Source: Turritopsis dohrnii (lineage: Eukaryota > Cnidaria > Hydrozoa > Anthoathecata > Oceaniidae). Taken from it: a stretch of 64,000 bases of DNA. Below, in pieces: positions 43,171 through 57,206 of the stretch. Position 1 is the stretch's first letter. Every line of letters starts with the position of its first letter. The notes beneath the pieces were generated by a model. That model saw only the letters and a list, made by a program, of their open reading frames with translations. It ran no database searches and was not told the DNA's origin. The DNA lies in the NCBI GenBank assembly GCA_027922465.2, contig BQMF02000036.1, positions 1,426,001-1,490,000 on the forward strand, in the 5' to 3' direction. A program made the position numbers and the translations under genes.

Positions 43171-46100
43171 GTGTATAATAACATTGTGGAAGAATATTTA
43201 AGAAAGTGTATTGCATCAGGCGAGAAGGGATAAAGTAAACGGGCATGTGTTTCTTGATCATCAGCTCATTGCATTCTGTGTTGTTCCATTTGAATTCCAA
43301 AGCATTGACACCAGGGTCTGAGAAGGAAATAGAACTTGCAATTGGTACTAGAACATTATCAAACTAATGTCTACAATGAACCCACGAGAGAGGGTCACAC
43401 AAAATACAAAAAGTAGCGAAATGACAAGGTTACCTAAGACTTTCCATGTGAGATGTACCACAGCGGTGCTTCCATTCAGCGTTACATTAGGAGTGGAGAC
43501 AGATATCTTGACAGGGAGATCTGTGGTGGACAGTTGCCTGCTATGTTGACCCTTTCTTTCCAAATGTCCAGAATTTTGAAACTTTATAGCTAAAATGACA
43601 TCAACCAACATTGATAAATAAAGTTATAGCTATAGACATTTTACCTGATGAGTCATTTAAAGTTGTGAAGTGAAGACACAATTAACTGTGGTGTTGGAGT
43701 CGAGATAAAATGGAATTTCAGGCATATTAGGAATACAAGAGTGAAATCCTTCTAACAAATGAGTGCTTTTGTTTAGGGTTTAGGGTTTTGTTTAGTGTAA
43801 ACAATAACAATAACAACAACAACAACAGGAATAATTTATAAAAATTCCAAATATGTTTGTGGATGAAAAAATGAAAATAATAGTTCTTATATCTTACGCT
43901 TACATTTAGTCGGTACCAGTGGTGTGTTAAATTGCAGTGTAGCTCGTTTACCACGTATTCTTCTGTTTTTCACGTATACCACAGCAAAAACTTTGACTTC
44001 GTAGGAGCTTCCAGGATCCAGATGTTTCAAGACCACAGAATGTGTAGACGGTTTCGCATTCAACACCCGTTGTCGAGAGGCCAGCGTAAGGACATTGTAG
44101 GGGGTGTTTTTGTAGTAGAAAACACGATATCGTCTCAACACACCGTCTAAAAGCAAATCATACAACAACTCATTAAACAGCCAATGGATGAAGTTTAATT
44201 TTTTTGAGAATTTACCTTCAATCTTCATAGTAAATGGTTAAAAAAAAACAACTCCAGGGCTTTTTTATCAACAGTTTTTGCGCAGGTTTAAGGGATCTTT
44301 TTTCAAAGATTGAGAAAGCAAATAATAAAGTTAATTTTCCTTCAAAGGCAGGAATTCTCATACTTCTTACAGTTTATAATTCGAGCACTGACATAAATTT
44401 TGCTTACCTAATATCTTTGGGGGCTTCCAGCTAAGTATGGTTTGCATTTTATGATCTTTAGAAATGCGTTGAACCACCTGGAGATTCGAAGGTTCACTGG
44501 GCTGTGTATAGTTAAATGGTAATTTAGTTATTGCACTTGGTTTACTGAATCCAGAATAGCCATTTTCATTGACAGCAGCAACACGAAATTGATAATACGA
44601 GCCAGCTACCAAGTTGCGCATACGCATATGCAATTTGGAAATCTAAAACAGAATGCAAGTATTTTACAGACCCCTTTAATTAAGTTCCAGACCGTCATTG
44701 ACCTTATAATGAATAATGGTTTATTTATAATGGTGAAGGTCAGCAAATTAATATTTTCCGGTCCTCTTATTTTATCTCTTATTTTATTCGGATAAGTGGA
44801 ACATTCGATAAGTTGAACCATTTTTTCGGTCCCCTGGAGGTTCCACTTATCGAGAGTAGACTGTATTTACAATTTCATCCCTCAATGGACTCTTATAGCC
44901 TATTTAGTGAAGATATGAAAAAAGCATTGCTATTTTAATATAATCATATATTCTTAAGATATGATTTTTACTGATTTTAACCGATGATGATCAGTGAACA
45001 CTGACCGAAAGGTTTTAAACATATTTGAAATAAAATCATGAAGCAACTTCTGTGTGACATTTGTATATTAAATTTTCATATTTTATACTATTATATTAAC
45101 TACTAGCTCACTCCAACCTGTTCATTTAAATCAGAAGACAACTTACCTGGCCAGCAAATTCCCAATGCGACAAATGGTCTTCTTTTTTGGAGCGACGTGA
45201 AAACCTTTTCTCCACGATAAAAGTGTTTGTAGTCGAATATAATTCTGGACTTAGCTTCCAGGAAACGGTGCAAGAGTCCATTTCCAAACGCTTCATTTGA
45301 ATATTGATTGGTACTATAAGAAAAACAAGCAAAAATCCAACATGGGAGTGACCTTCTCCTATGGGCAAAGTGTAACGGATTATAAAGCTACTCACTTGAC
45401 AAGCAAAGTCTGCATTACTACTTACAATTATCATTATTTTCATATAATGAAAGAGTGTGCAGAAACAAAGCATAGAATGATCCTTATGGTAAAAAATTTT
45501 GTTTCTTTACACCACAATCGCAAAATCCTTTTATATGCATACCTTTCTCTGGCTTCTCTTTGAACAGTGCATCGGTGCACAAATGCTGGTCTTCATTCGT
45601 TCGACAGCATTTCTCCCCCGAAGAACATTCCCAGTCATTAAGGCACTGGTCAAGAAGGAGGAAACTTGGGTAATGCAAGCTATCAGGACAATTTCCAGAT
45701 TTCTTTCCTGAATTGTAATAGATAATAAATAAATAAGATGGACTTTACTTAACAACTTCATTTGGATTTCTTGGAGCTGGAATAAGCAAGGTTCCATGCT
45801 ATAGCCTACGACCCTTTTGGCGGGAATTGCATAACAAAATAACTAAATCAAAACAAACAGTTTGGTACTCAATAAATGTAGGGAAATACGACAGAGAACA
45901 TTGGAACTAACTAAAAATGAAAAGAGTGCCTACCATTATTTATGATATTGGTGATGAATGTACAAGAATCAAAACAAACATGGTGATATGATTTGGTATG
46001 TTTTGAGTCCTGAAAAAAAATTATTACACGATCTACTCATGGCCCATTTAAATTTTGATGTCCCATAGAAATACACAAAACCAATTTAGATTTTCGGCAA

Positions 46101-49100
46101 AATGAATTTCTGAAGCAGTGGAAGACCAAGGAAATGCTACAGATAATCATCTTGACTCCGCCTGCAGTTCCTGCACAAAAGAACGCTGAATCACCATTAT
46201 CAATGCAAGGCAGTTGATAAGAGATTTAAATCTTTCTCTAAATTTCAAGATTCTTCTCTGTTTTTGTAAAGAATTCTTTGCGGTAGTTTGAAAACTTCTG
46301 TTTTCTTTTATTTGAAGCTGGACTACTTATCATTTTTTATTTATAAAGGCTGGTATACATTATACATTTAATGGATCAGTTTAAATTGTTTGAAATAAAA
46401 CAAAACGTGATACATATAGCGAATTAAATAGAAATATAGTCCCCAAGGGCAAAACCGTCGTAAATAGAACAATTTAAAACAATTTAAACTGATCCATTAA
46501 ATGATAACGTATTTCAGCCTTATAATTTAATAGTGAACAAATAATGTCGGCTAATGGCAAAGCAATACTTAAGTAATTCCTAAACCGGAATAAGCCATCA
46601 TAGTTACTTAAATTGGTTTGAGGCGCAATGTTTTATCACTATTTTTAACAAGATCACCACTTATAACCAGACAGGTGGTTCAATTATCAGTCAGAATCAA
46701 ACGTGAACCGTACTGGAAACTGGAATATTTGCATAAGACAAACTGGTGGGAAAATAAATTCAAGATTGATTCGTATGTAGAAGAAGCCAGCATTTGATTG
46801 ACACAGAATGTGCCCGCAAGTACAATACAACCTGACCAATGTCATTTTCATTTAATAGCTGAAGCCAATATTTCAACAAACTTGATTGTTAGATAAGGAA
46901 TGTGTCATCAGTTATAAAAGCAGAGAAACTGCAAATGGGGCATTGAGCATTCTGGTTACATGTGAAACATGATCAAACTGTGGCCTAGTTATTGCAATGG
47001 TTACAACACCAACCTTGGATTTGAAAGATTCCAGGTTCAAACCTAACACCAGTCCAGCTGATGAGCTGTGATATGTGAAACAGGCTTGTCCTGGGATGTG
47101 TATATGTAATTTAACAAGTGTATAACGCTATAGGCCCTCTATAAAATCAAATATTCAACTCCGAAATGCACAAAAAACACTTACACAAAATCCATGAAAC
47201 TGTAAATGAAACACCAGTGTGGTATCTTATTGCTTCTAACATTAATGCTAATATTATAAAACTAGTATTCCAGATAAAAAGTTTTTGTGTTTTTTTATTA
47301 ATTTATTCATTTAATACAGAAATGAAGACCATTTCCTCACATTTGTCTTTTTTTTCAATGTAAAGTATTATACTTTTACAAATAGCATTATTTTCTTCAA
47401 GTCATTCTCATATCTATCAGTCACTACCTGCTTTTCAAAATGTAGAATGAAATCCTGTAAACAAACATGGTTGCTATTGTTTTTATGATCACAGCCAATC
47501 AAAACGATTATTTCGCAATCAAAATAAATGAAATGTAAGAGTTTCTCTGTCTTATCAATACAAGAATTAATATAAGAGAATACCAGGACAATATCTCCAA
47601 AATCTATATAACACAGAGAGATTACACTTATTTTCTCATAAAACACAAGACCAGAGAAAAGTGCATTTAATAAAGGCAAATTAAGAAGATTTAACAGAAA
47701 ATTATAGCAATTACTCGGATGAAAATTGATCAATTAATATCTTTTCGTTTAATAAATAGAGATGGAGAGAAAGAAGGAAAAAGAAAGAGAAAGGGAAAAA
47801 AAATCTCTAACGTGCTGAAACAATCATGTCACATTATCAAAAAAGATGACAACATAAAGAGAGGATCTATTTTTGGATAAGTTCGTAATCACTGTTGTTC
47901 GCATCATAGAAACGCTTCGTCTAATTACCAACAGATCGAGGTTACAATTTTGCATAGATTGACGTCACATAAACGCTCTCCATCACCTTGAATATTTAAG
48001 AACCAAGAAGGGATATGGATACAGAAATTATACAAAATAATGAATAATGCAAATTAGATAACAATCTTTTGAGACAAAAAGAATCAAGAAGTTTGTGATT
48101 CATCAACATCAGCTTAACTTAAACAGAATCGAAAAGATTCGTTCCCGGGAAAACGCTTACAAGTAAGATCTATGGTTCACAAATTAGTAAGCATCTCATC
48201 AGAATTCAAATTTAAAGATACTTTCTTGACCTATTTCAATTAGATAACAAAATATTAAAATATAAAACATAAGAGACGAGGTTTAGTGAAATTGCTACTT
48301 GATAGTCAGGACAAGCAGGGCAATAAAAAGGGACAGTAACATATTATCGGATCGGTCCAGTGTTCCTTTAATGTTTTGTGGGTTCTTGCGCAGTATACAA
48401 AATTTTTAAATTGATCTTAAGAGAAAAATGATTTTCCTGCATAATAACATGACTGCACATAGCGATAGTGATAACGCTTACACATAATTAGCAATGTAAT
48501 TAATAGGGAAACATATGGAAGGCTTTCAGCATCCTGACAGTCTAATTAATATTGCTAATACATCCTACACGAAACAGATTGCTTTCAGAACGTTAAAAAC
48601 ACACACACATTTACAGGAAGTTAATGAAGTTTATATATATAGTAATCAATTGCAAGTATTTTAGAAAACGACCAATAAAAAAAACATTGATGCGGCTGCT
48701 TTTTAATCAAACAATTATTTTCTCAAAATTGAACCAGTCATGTAATTTCTAATGTATATGATGAAATACGAGATCCCTCTGAGTACATCTGACATGTGAA
48801 ACTTCAGCCGGCACAAAATCAATAATTATTAAAATTAAATAATGAGTAAGAGGATTTATTTCCATTTTGTCTATTCTAAAATGAATAAATTCAGAAATTA
48901 ACGAGCAGCTAAGATCAAAGGTAAAACTGCACAATAGTTGTTTACACAGAAACTGACGGGTTAAGCCGTGGAATAATTGAAGCTTTTTATTAGTTTGTAA
49001 TCTCTGTGCATGCCTCCCTTGAAGGACTGATCTACTTTTATCTGAATATTGTAAACAGAACAAGCTACGAGAAATTAGATTTAAGATGAAAACTATCACA

Positions 49101-51703
49101 ACAGGATTTTAATCAAAAACTTTTAATTTGAGGCTAACCGTTAGCTCATTTAAGTGGGAACAATTACATGAAACCACCAGAATTAGACTTGTTTAATTCT
49201 TTAACAAACAATGTTTAATTAATATAACCATCTCTTTTCAAGCTCCATCTTAACAGTTTTTAAAGCCTTGATTTAATAACATTTAAACCAATAACATTTA
49301 AACTGAAATAATATATTTCTAAGCAAAGTGGACTTTTAATTTAAGTAATGTTCAAAAACAATATTAGAAGGATAATGTTTGTATAAAACTGTCATGGAAA
49401 CAAATTTTACTTGCGTTGATTTACTCATGTAATAAAGTGCAAACAATAGAATATTTTCAGCAATTTGGATACCTACAAAAAATATTTATTTATATATAAA
49501 ATCTGATTGTATGATACAATTCTTTACAAAACCATTGCCAAACAAGAGTTTTTGTCCCGAGCCATCAAAGCAATTGGCTGAATTTCACCAACCTATCTTT
49601 CCGCAAAACTGCAAAAATAGCACTAACGATGATGATAAAAATACCAACAGTAAGTTTTTTAATGATGGACAATGAGTTTAGGTTTCAAACACTTTCGTCT
49701 GCAGCCTAGCTAAGAGGGGACAATAGTCAAATATGTTAACAGTCCATCAACTTAAAACACACAAAGTAAAAATACATTGATTATAAAAACCAATGCATAA
49801 ATAACACATTGAGTTTCATGGTCAAAATGACTATGATTTTAAAATTAATTCAATCTTAGAAACATGGTATATACAAAATTTGAAAATCATTTGAAAGTCA
49901 GACTAGTTGGATAAACAAGAACTCTAATATGTGAACATCCTAAACAGAACGAACATCAACATTCTGACATCAAACTTACATACGTTTACAGAATGTTATA
50001 ATTTCATTTTAAAAATATTACATATATATTAATAACAACAAATAGAAGAAGGAAGGTCTTTCTGAAACAGTTATTAATAAAATAATTTCTAGGATACTAC
50101 TAATGAGAGACTAATCACTATATAGATACTACAATGATCATTAAATAAACTTACGCAAACAACATCACAACTTTTATTGTCATCAATGATTTCTGAATCG
50201 TAACAAGTTTCCACACACTGAAATGAAGAAACATAAAGGATCAATGTAACCGACACTTCAGCAGATTTTAATAACAACTCTGAGAAGGTTATTTTACCCC
50301 TGCTTTTGGCTGCAATAAAATAGTTATAAACATCAAGTAAACTAACCAAAATAAAAACAAAATTGTTTCATTTATACCTCCTTGCATTTGACATTTTCCG
50401 ATTTGCATTTTGAAGATAGTTTTGCCAATCGTAAACCCAAGGTATCTTTTTGAAGGTACTAAAATAGACAAATGAAATAGACATAAGATAATATCAATAT
50501 TACATTTGATTATTAACAGTTTGATTATTATCATCAATGCTTTACTGCCATGCTATTCCACCTTATCACAAAGAATCATTTCTAAAAAGGCTGTTATTGT
50601 AAAAAGCCATGCGACACCTGCTTTTTTAAAATAGATTTTGTTACACTTTTTTAGGGGAGAACAAATATTCAAACATGATTTACTAGTTGAATTTTTTAAA
50701 AAAAGTTTAGTGCGTTTTCACTTAAACAGTTTAAGAATCTGACAAGATGAATATAGCAACTGACTGACAGAGTAGTTGCCAGGTACTTTATCAACTTCTA
50801 TGACCTTTTAAGCTATAGATTTCAATAATTATAGTTAAGATAAAATATAATTAGTCTGGTTTAGAAAAAAATCTGTTTCAATTTCAAACAATCAAAATAG
50901 GTAAACAGGAAATCTTTTGTGACATCAATGAATCTGATATAAATCTTAGTCCGTAAAACCATTTCATACATCATGAATGAACCTTTTCTAAAAACGTAGT
51001 TACCAAAATAGAATCAAGATATATACAACATTCACTCCCGCGTTTTTAATAAAAAGGAGAAAAAAAATAAGTAATGCAAAATTTGTGCAATAATAATAAT
51101 AATAAAAAATGCTCACCACGGAAAACCTGAATCTTTAAAAGATTTTGTATGTAACGGGAAAGCCACTTAAATATTACATAATGGTTTGCCACAGTTAGCT
51201 CAAGTCGTTAAAGAGCGACTTAGAAAAACAAGGAAAAGGTTAGTATATCCACGTGCTTCCTCTTCGTTACAACGCCACGAAATTTGTTTACAATGGCAGG
51301 GATACTTTTTAACCACGAAACTTGTGTACTTCACAGAACACAGCACTCAAAGGGCAAAGTTGGCAACAGGCCAGCGTGGAAAAGAGGAATTTCAAATTAT
51401 AAACTGAAAAAATCAGTAGAAAGACGTTTATAGATTTTTAATTTTATTCCTGCAGCTGACAATTACATAAAATCAACCAAAAATCGCAATATAATTACCC
51501 CCAAAAACAAGTCTTAAATTATTTTTGCTACCAGTGTTCAGAGAGAAAACAAAAAAAGAACTGAAACTAACCATCCGTAGGCATCTGGATTTGCATCTTG
51601 CACTTGCAAAAGTGTAACTATTCAAAGGCTGATGATCGGCTAATGACAAAATAGTTTGCCACGAGGAGAGAATCGTTAATAATATCCAAAAATTTCGCGC
51701 CAT
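43166..51703 (-). CDS. ANOS1: Anosmin-1 homologue, ten exons, 3' end not found
   Basis: Anosmin-1 is a secreted extracellular-matrix protein that in vertebrates binds heparan sulfate and modulates cell migration and FGF signalling. Ten exons join in phase to 490 aa: 51703-51572, 50458-50378, 50217-50155, 46009-45934, 45707-45543, 45313-45147, 44642-44408, 44146-43904, 43589-43434, 43317-43166. Residues 1-22 are a signal peptide. About 35-117 form the Cys-rich region (ARCKSRCLRM, KCKECVETC, CFDSCTF). About 122-165 are a WAP domain, then two FN3 domains (HWEFAGQ, YYQFRVAAVNENGYSGF; YEVKVFAVVY) and part of a third (FKWNNTEC). This order matches vertebrate anosmin-1. The last FN3 and C-terminus were not seen. 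Intron 3 is about 4.1 kb. An in-frame ATG at 51769 is a less likely start. Confidence 0.87.
46010..50154. other. Intron 3 of the anosmin homologue, no embedded gene seen
   Basis: Bounded by donor GTAAGT at 50154 and acceptor TTTTCAG at 46010 (minus strand). Contains a purine-rich patch (AGAAAGAAGGAAAAAGAAAG) near 47770 and two inverted ATTTAATGGATCAGTTTAAA segments near 46366 and 46480. The ORFs inside lack any domain signature. Confidence 0.6.
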
Positions 51704-53170
51704 TTCATTGATCCAACATCGAATAAACAAAATCATAGCAAAGAAGACATTTGTGCATATGTTTCCCATATAATCTTCATAATCTGCTTCAAGTCTTAAA
51801 AAATTACAATATGGTTCATAAAGAAATGGATCCTATAAGATAAGTACTCTAAACTTGTGTGCATTAATTAAAACCATAAAAACCAATACGCGTGAACATT
51901 TGTATTTTCAATTCAGTTCCATTTACTGACTTTGTTCTCTCCATCACAGAGCTTTTTTAATTACTGACACAACGAGGAGTACAAAGAAAATGACGACCAG
52001 TGCTGCTAATTAAAACAGATGACAATAATAATTGATTGTACTTGAACACGATTCTCATTTGGAAGGATCCACCAGAAATTTTGTATACACGACATACATA
52101 CAAAGGCATCATCATAAAGATGATATTTTTTTTACAGGAAGTTAACAGCGAGTATTTATAAAATCTTCAGAGAAACGCACACACAAAAAAAGTAAAAGCT
52201 ACTTACTTGAGGTGATTGCGATCAGCTTAATCTCGTTTATTATTAAACAAAGCTCATTATATTACCAACATGATTACTTTATACGATTGGGCTGCGGTAG
52301 AGTTCAGCTGGTTCTTGTAAAAGTTTTTAATTAAAATAAAGATATTATACCTTTTTCACGAGCTTTTTATTGGCGTGATAAACATGTGGTAACAGAAAAT
52401 TATATCTCTCAAAAAAACACGTTTCATAAAATACAAAATTACATAGGATTCGAATCAAAGCAAAAAAGTTCGGAGAGCGCCACTCCTCTGCTGAACCAGC
52501 ATCTTCTGACAATTTTCTTATTTTGAAGCAGCTGTTGTGGCGTCAAATAGCATCCATATATGATTTTTATTTACTTTCTGTCACCAACTTGCGCTACCAT
52601 TTTCGCATGATATTCTACTCTACTGTTCCTTTATTGAAATCGAAGCTGTAAAATTAAATCGAATGATCTCTCGAACGCTTTATTTTCAACTAAAGGCCGG
52701 TTTCCAGTTCATTATTCGCTGGGGTCGCACGAATTGATTTTTGATTGGCTGACGCAATCTCATTCGCCTATTGAGCGAATGAAAATGGTCAGTCGCGCGA
52801 GCACAGCGATTGGACTGGAACAGGCATTAACATTTTGCCAAAAAACCAGCTTCTCATCCTCTACAAATTGTTTATCAATTTATTTGTTATTGGGTTTATT
52901 TCTTTATTTATGCATTTCTCATTTTGTTAATACACCTTTCCCGAATATCAAGTTTAGCCTCGTTTCTATGTTTTTATTGCTTTTCTAATTTCATAATGCT
53001 TTCAATAAGTAATAGTTACTCGTTCTTTCAGTTTCCCCAGTGGAATAATTAGAAGTGAGAAAGACTTTGAAAAAGAGGCGAAACTTAGTGGTTAGGCTAG
53101 GCCATAAAACGCGGTGTTTAAATAAGATAGTCGGGAAAGGTCTATTCTTAGAATGAACGTCCTATGAGAT
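51704..53170. other. Upstream region of the anosmin homologue
   Basis: No further exon is visible. Probably holds the promoter, but no element is recognised. A GGCCGGTTTCCAGTTC sequence at about 52697 resembles a transposon terminus without a detectable partner end. Confidence 0.4.
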
Positions 53171-53176
53171 GCTATA

Positions 53177-53709
53177 CAGTGGAACCTCTAATAGTGGTCA
53201 CTTTGGGGGAACCAGCTTAGTAGCCGTTGCATTAGAGGTGACCGATGTATGGAGGTTTTATATGAATATACTTTTTTTATCAAAAAGGCTGGTCGGGAGA
53301 GGTGGGAGGGGCATAAGCATGATTCGTGATCAAAATAAACACAACATTGTTGAGCCTAAGTGCTTCAAGTCGTAGTGTGACAATATTCAAAGCACTTACT
53401 ATAAGTGCTTCACAAACAAATAAGGCTGCTTGACTTGACTTTATTTTTGTAAATGATCATTGCAAATAACAATTTTCTATTTTATTTTTCCTTTCACTTA
53501 CTTGCATAAAGATTTTTTGACCGTTAATAGAGGTAAAATTAGACATTGGGACAATAGAAAGTGGCCGTTTGGCCGTTGATTGGAGGTGACCGATGTATGG
53601 AGGTTTTATTATAAGAGTTTGACAATAAATTCGGCAGGGACTTCCTTTTCTGGCCGCTTATCAGGAGGTGTCCGATGTATGGAGGTGACCATTAATAGAG
53701 GTTTCACTG
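53177..53709. mobile_element. TA-flanked MITE with CAGTGGAACCTCTAATAGTG ends
   Basis: Left CAGTGGAACCTCTAATAGTG and right CATTAATAGAGGTTTCACTG are imperfect inverted repeats with TA on both sides. Internal GACCGATGTATGGAGGTTTTA units are repeated three times. It resembles pogo/Tigger-type non-autonomous elements. Confidence 0.8.
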
Positions 53710-54167
53710 TAATATTCATTTCCCAAGATCATATTGACTGACTGAATCATTAAGAATCATTAATGGCTTGGCTCGATTTATGTAATTCTTATCAAAAAGA
53801 AAAAGTGTAGTTGTGTTCAGATGCAGGTCTTTCGGAGTGCGAATGGTTAAAATACGTCCTGTTTCGTTCGTCCATCTATAATGATTGGAATCACAACCGC
53901 CTTCTCCCCCAGATTCATTTGTTTTGATCGGTGACATTTCGGCAATGATATTGAATGGAAGACTTGTGGTGGAGAGTACTCGCTTCCTGTTTCGGGACAA
54001 GCCGTGGGGGTCAATCCCTAAACCTCGTCTAACAGTGTGAGTCACTCCTCTCTCTGCTTAGCACTCAGCAAGAGAGTAGGAAGGATGTATAGGGTTGTCT
54101 ACTTGAGCCGTTCCTGTCATTACAGTTTTCATAGCCCTTATCATTGCGCTCCCCAGTCGGCACATTT

Positions 54168-54275
54168 ATTAAAAAAGCTATGCGAAGGAGTGCATTTCTA
54201 TAGAAATCTACACATAATTTCAATAAAAATACTCTCCATCACAGTGACATTTTGACGATTTTGCCCACTGGGTCT
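54168..54275. repeat. CAGTGGGCAAA-family palindromic repeat, copy 6
   Basis: Ends GACGATTTTGCCCACTGGGT, with GAGTGCATTTCTATAGAAAT inside. The left tip is missing. Confidence 0.7.
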
Positions 54276-54386
54276 AGGATATCTTCTGTGCAGAACCCTG
54301 TTTGATAACAGTACCCTAAGAAACTGAATAATCGTAAAATAAACAAATTAAAAAGGAATTTCTATACTACATTTGCAAGGTGTATA

Positions 54387-54820
54387 CCGTATTTCCTCTA
54401 ATAAACGCCACGACAAATTCCAGTTTTTGGATGTGGCGTTTAATAGAAGGCGGCGTTCATTAGAGGGCGGCGTTTATTACAGAATGAAAAATGATACAAG
54501 CAAACTCACATAACAATAATTTTTTTTATCTTTAAAAAGGTTACAAAAGATTGAGTGAAAACGTTTTACACGAAACATATGTTCACAAAAATGTCAAAGA
54601 AGAGACATATATGACTGTTGCCGTTCTCCTTCTATGAGATGAAAACTTTATAACAATGAATTACACATCAAATATTCATGCAAATTTGGAAGAATCTGTT
54701 GATAGAAAACATATAAAACTATTGAACTATTTAAACTAATTCTTGTTTTCTAAAGGAGAAAACAAAGCTTTTAAAGATGCGGCGTTTATTAGAGGGCGGC
54801 GTTTATTAGAGGAAATACGG
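54387..54820. mobile_element. TA-flanked non-autonomous element, CCGTATTTCCTCTAATAAAC ends, copy 2
   Basis: Left CCGTATTTCCTCTAATAAAC and a right end that is its complement, with TA flanks (54385-54386 and 54821-54822). GGCGGCGTTTATTA units repeat next to both ends. Interior non-coding. Confidence 0.85.
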
Positions 54821-55081
54821 TAACTAAATAAATATACAAGTTTGTTGTTGTTTTCATAAGAGCATTTCTTTCCATTTATCAGTTCCCCTTATCCATTCAT
54901 CTCGGGCTTTAATATTTCACACCATGATGCAATGCTATAATTACTTGCTGGTGGGATTTGCATAACCGTTCTCCACTATATGTCATTGAGAAGATCAGTT
55001 TCGTTTAACAAACGATTTAATTTCTTATTTTTTATTTTTTTTAACGATCATATTCTCGTTGTATTCTGGTAGTTGTATGAG

Positions 55082-55237
55082 GTAGTTTATACGGCCGAAC
55101 TTTCGCCTTGTCTAGTGTACATCAATGGACCTGTGATTAGACATTGTCAATATTTTTACTTAAGAATGTAAGAGTTTTCATAAGTACAGGTCATTAGATT
55201 TACATTAGACAAGGCAAAAGTTCGGCCGTATAAACTA
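55082..55237. mobile_element. Small palindromic MITE
   Basis: The arms begin GTAGTTTATACGGCCGAACT and pair over about 38 bases, including CGCCTTGTCTAGTGTA. The loop is about 80 bp. No target duplication was resolved. Confidence 0.75.
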
Positions 55238-56805
55238 CACTTAAGATGCACTAAGATGAATGAAAGAATGTCCATTGGTTAGAAAACAGTTCAAAAATCA
55301 TAACAAACAGGCACCTTTCTCCTTTGATATGAACTTTTAAAGTACAGACTGATCTGCTTTGGTCTAACATCCGACAAACTAGCTTTGTAAATAGTTTTAT
55401 GTCGTCCTGATAGGTCACAGCTAACCTTATTCCAGTGTTGTCGATAAATGAGTATTTTTATACTGGTTCGTGGTGTTTTTCGACATTTTCTTGAATATAG
55501 TTAGTTGGAACAATATTTAAAAACAAATTTTCTTTTGAATATATCATCCATATCACCATATGATGATATCACCATGAACATCAAAACTACAACTACCAAT
55601 GCCGATTTTATAATGATAACATGGAAACCACAAACCGACTGAAAACCTTGTGTCGGAATAAACAACCAACCAAATAACATGTGATCCCATCTCGGGCATT
55701 CTTTTACCTATGAATTATTGATTAAAGTAAAAAGTTGCGAGATGCTATTACAGCTGGAAATCATTTGGTATGATCAATTATAATTTTCGAGTCTTTCAGG
55801 ACTATGGTCAGGTCTAATCTTTGATATCGGTTTATTGTAAACATGTACATTTTGCTCTTGGTTCATGGTTAATTTTAAGCACGGGACCTCTGCTCCCCCT
55901 ATCAACCACTTTTATTTTACTGGCTATTAAGAAACTAGGTCTTGCATAAAAAAATCTCATGCGTATGTACGTACAGCCCTGCAGGCAGCCCTGTGATCGA
56001 GAGAAGTAGGAAGTCGTTTCGGTCCTCGTTAAAATTGTATCATCATATGATGATATCACCATAATGATGATATCACCATATTACCACTATCAGTTTTGTT
56101 TGTCAAACACTTATATTTTTGCATTGAGATACTTTTAATGATCATATCTAAGTCACATCCTGGTAGTTGTATGATGCAATAAGGAGAGATAACTAGGGGA
56201 ATCACCAATCATAAGGAGATAACTAGGGGAATTACCAATGATAAGCGAGGCCCATTTGGAAGTGTGGGAGCTTGGGAAGCTAGCTCCTCCAACAAATTTG
56301 ACAAGCAAGGTATTTTTTTGTCAGATGTGTATACTAATTTTGTTGTTTCAGTCTATGCTGCAAAAACAAACTCTGTCGAGATCTCCCTATGTTATCTTGT
56401 TCCATTTTTATACAACTTTTAAAAATGAAAGGCAAACTAACAAGCTTGTTTTGGCCAATCTAGAAGGAAAAAATTGAAAACATTTTTGGCCTCCTTCCAC
56501 ACTTAATCTAGCCACTCCATCTTAAAAGAGCTTCCGACGACCCTCTGTCTGAAGGGTCTTTTGAATCTTTTTTCAAACGTGGAAATTCTACAACACTAAA
56601 ATATCGAAAGTTTTTATCCAGAGTGAAGCAAAACGCATAATCAAGTAATTAGCGCGTAATATTTGATAGTTTGACAAAATATTGGCGTCTAAATTGAACT
56701 TCGAAACATATGCACTACGTGATTACGATGACATCAGCAACATCCAGACATACTTTTCGTCCATGGTTTTTTTGTAATCCTTTAGTACTGGGAGACAACG
56801 TCAAC
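55238..56805. other. Non-coding stretch, no gene recognised
   Basis: Palindromic ATGATGATATCACCAT-like motifs occur at about 55555-55580 and 56040-56080. A 36-bp direct repeat (GGAGATAACTAGGGGAATTACC-like) lies near 56180-56240. Confidence 0.45.
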
Positions 56806-57206
56806 ATATCGAAAAGGCAAGAGACCCTGGGTTCGAGGTTGTGTTTTATATTTACAGAGGCGTGCTTAATCACTGATTAATATCTTTACGGTGTGGAAAA
56901 ATTAGTTCTGTAGAAGATAAGAAGGCAGAACCAAATTTATACTACTCGCGTAATGTGACAAAATCAATCATAAATCATGTTTATTTCATCACAGAAATAC
57001 GAAAGCTTCCTATTGTAAGATAATGATAAGTCTCGTCTAGAAATAATGGGTGGATGACAACTTGCTAGTGTAGATACCAGTTTGAGTAGAGCACACATTT
57101 TTGGTAATCTACTCAAGGTATAATACTTCCATTATATTGAACACTTTCTATATCCACTTGCTCCTCTCCAGCAACCTCGAACCCAGGGTTTCTTGCCTTT
57201 TCGATA

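Noticed and set aside
47368..47733. 121-aa minus-strand ORF as a gene nested in the anosmin intron
   Set aside because: No recognised domain, low-complexity Leu/Phe/Ile composition typical of AT-rich chance ORFs.
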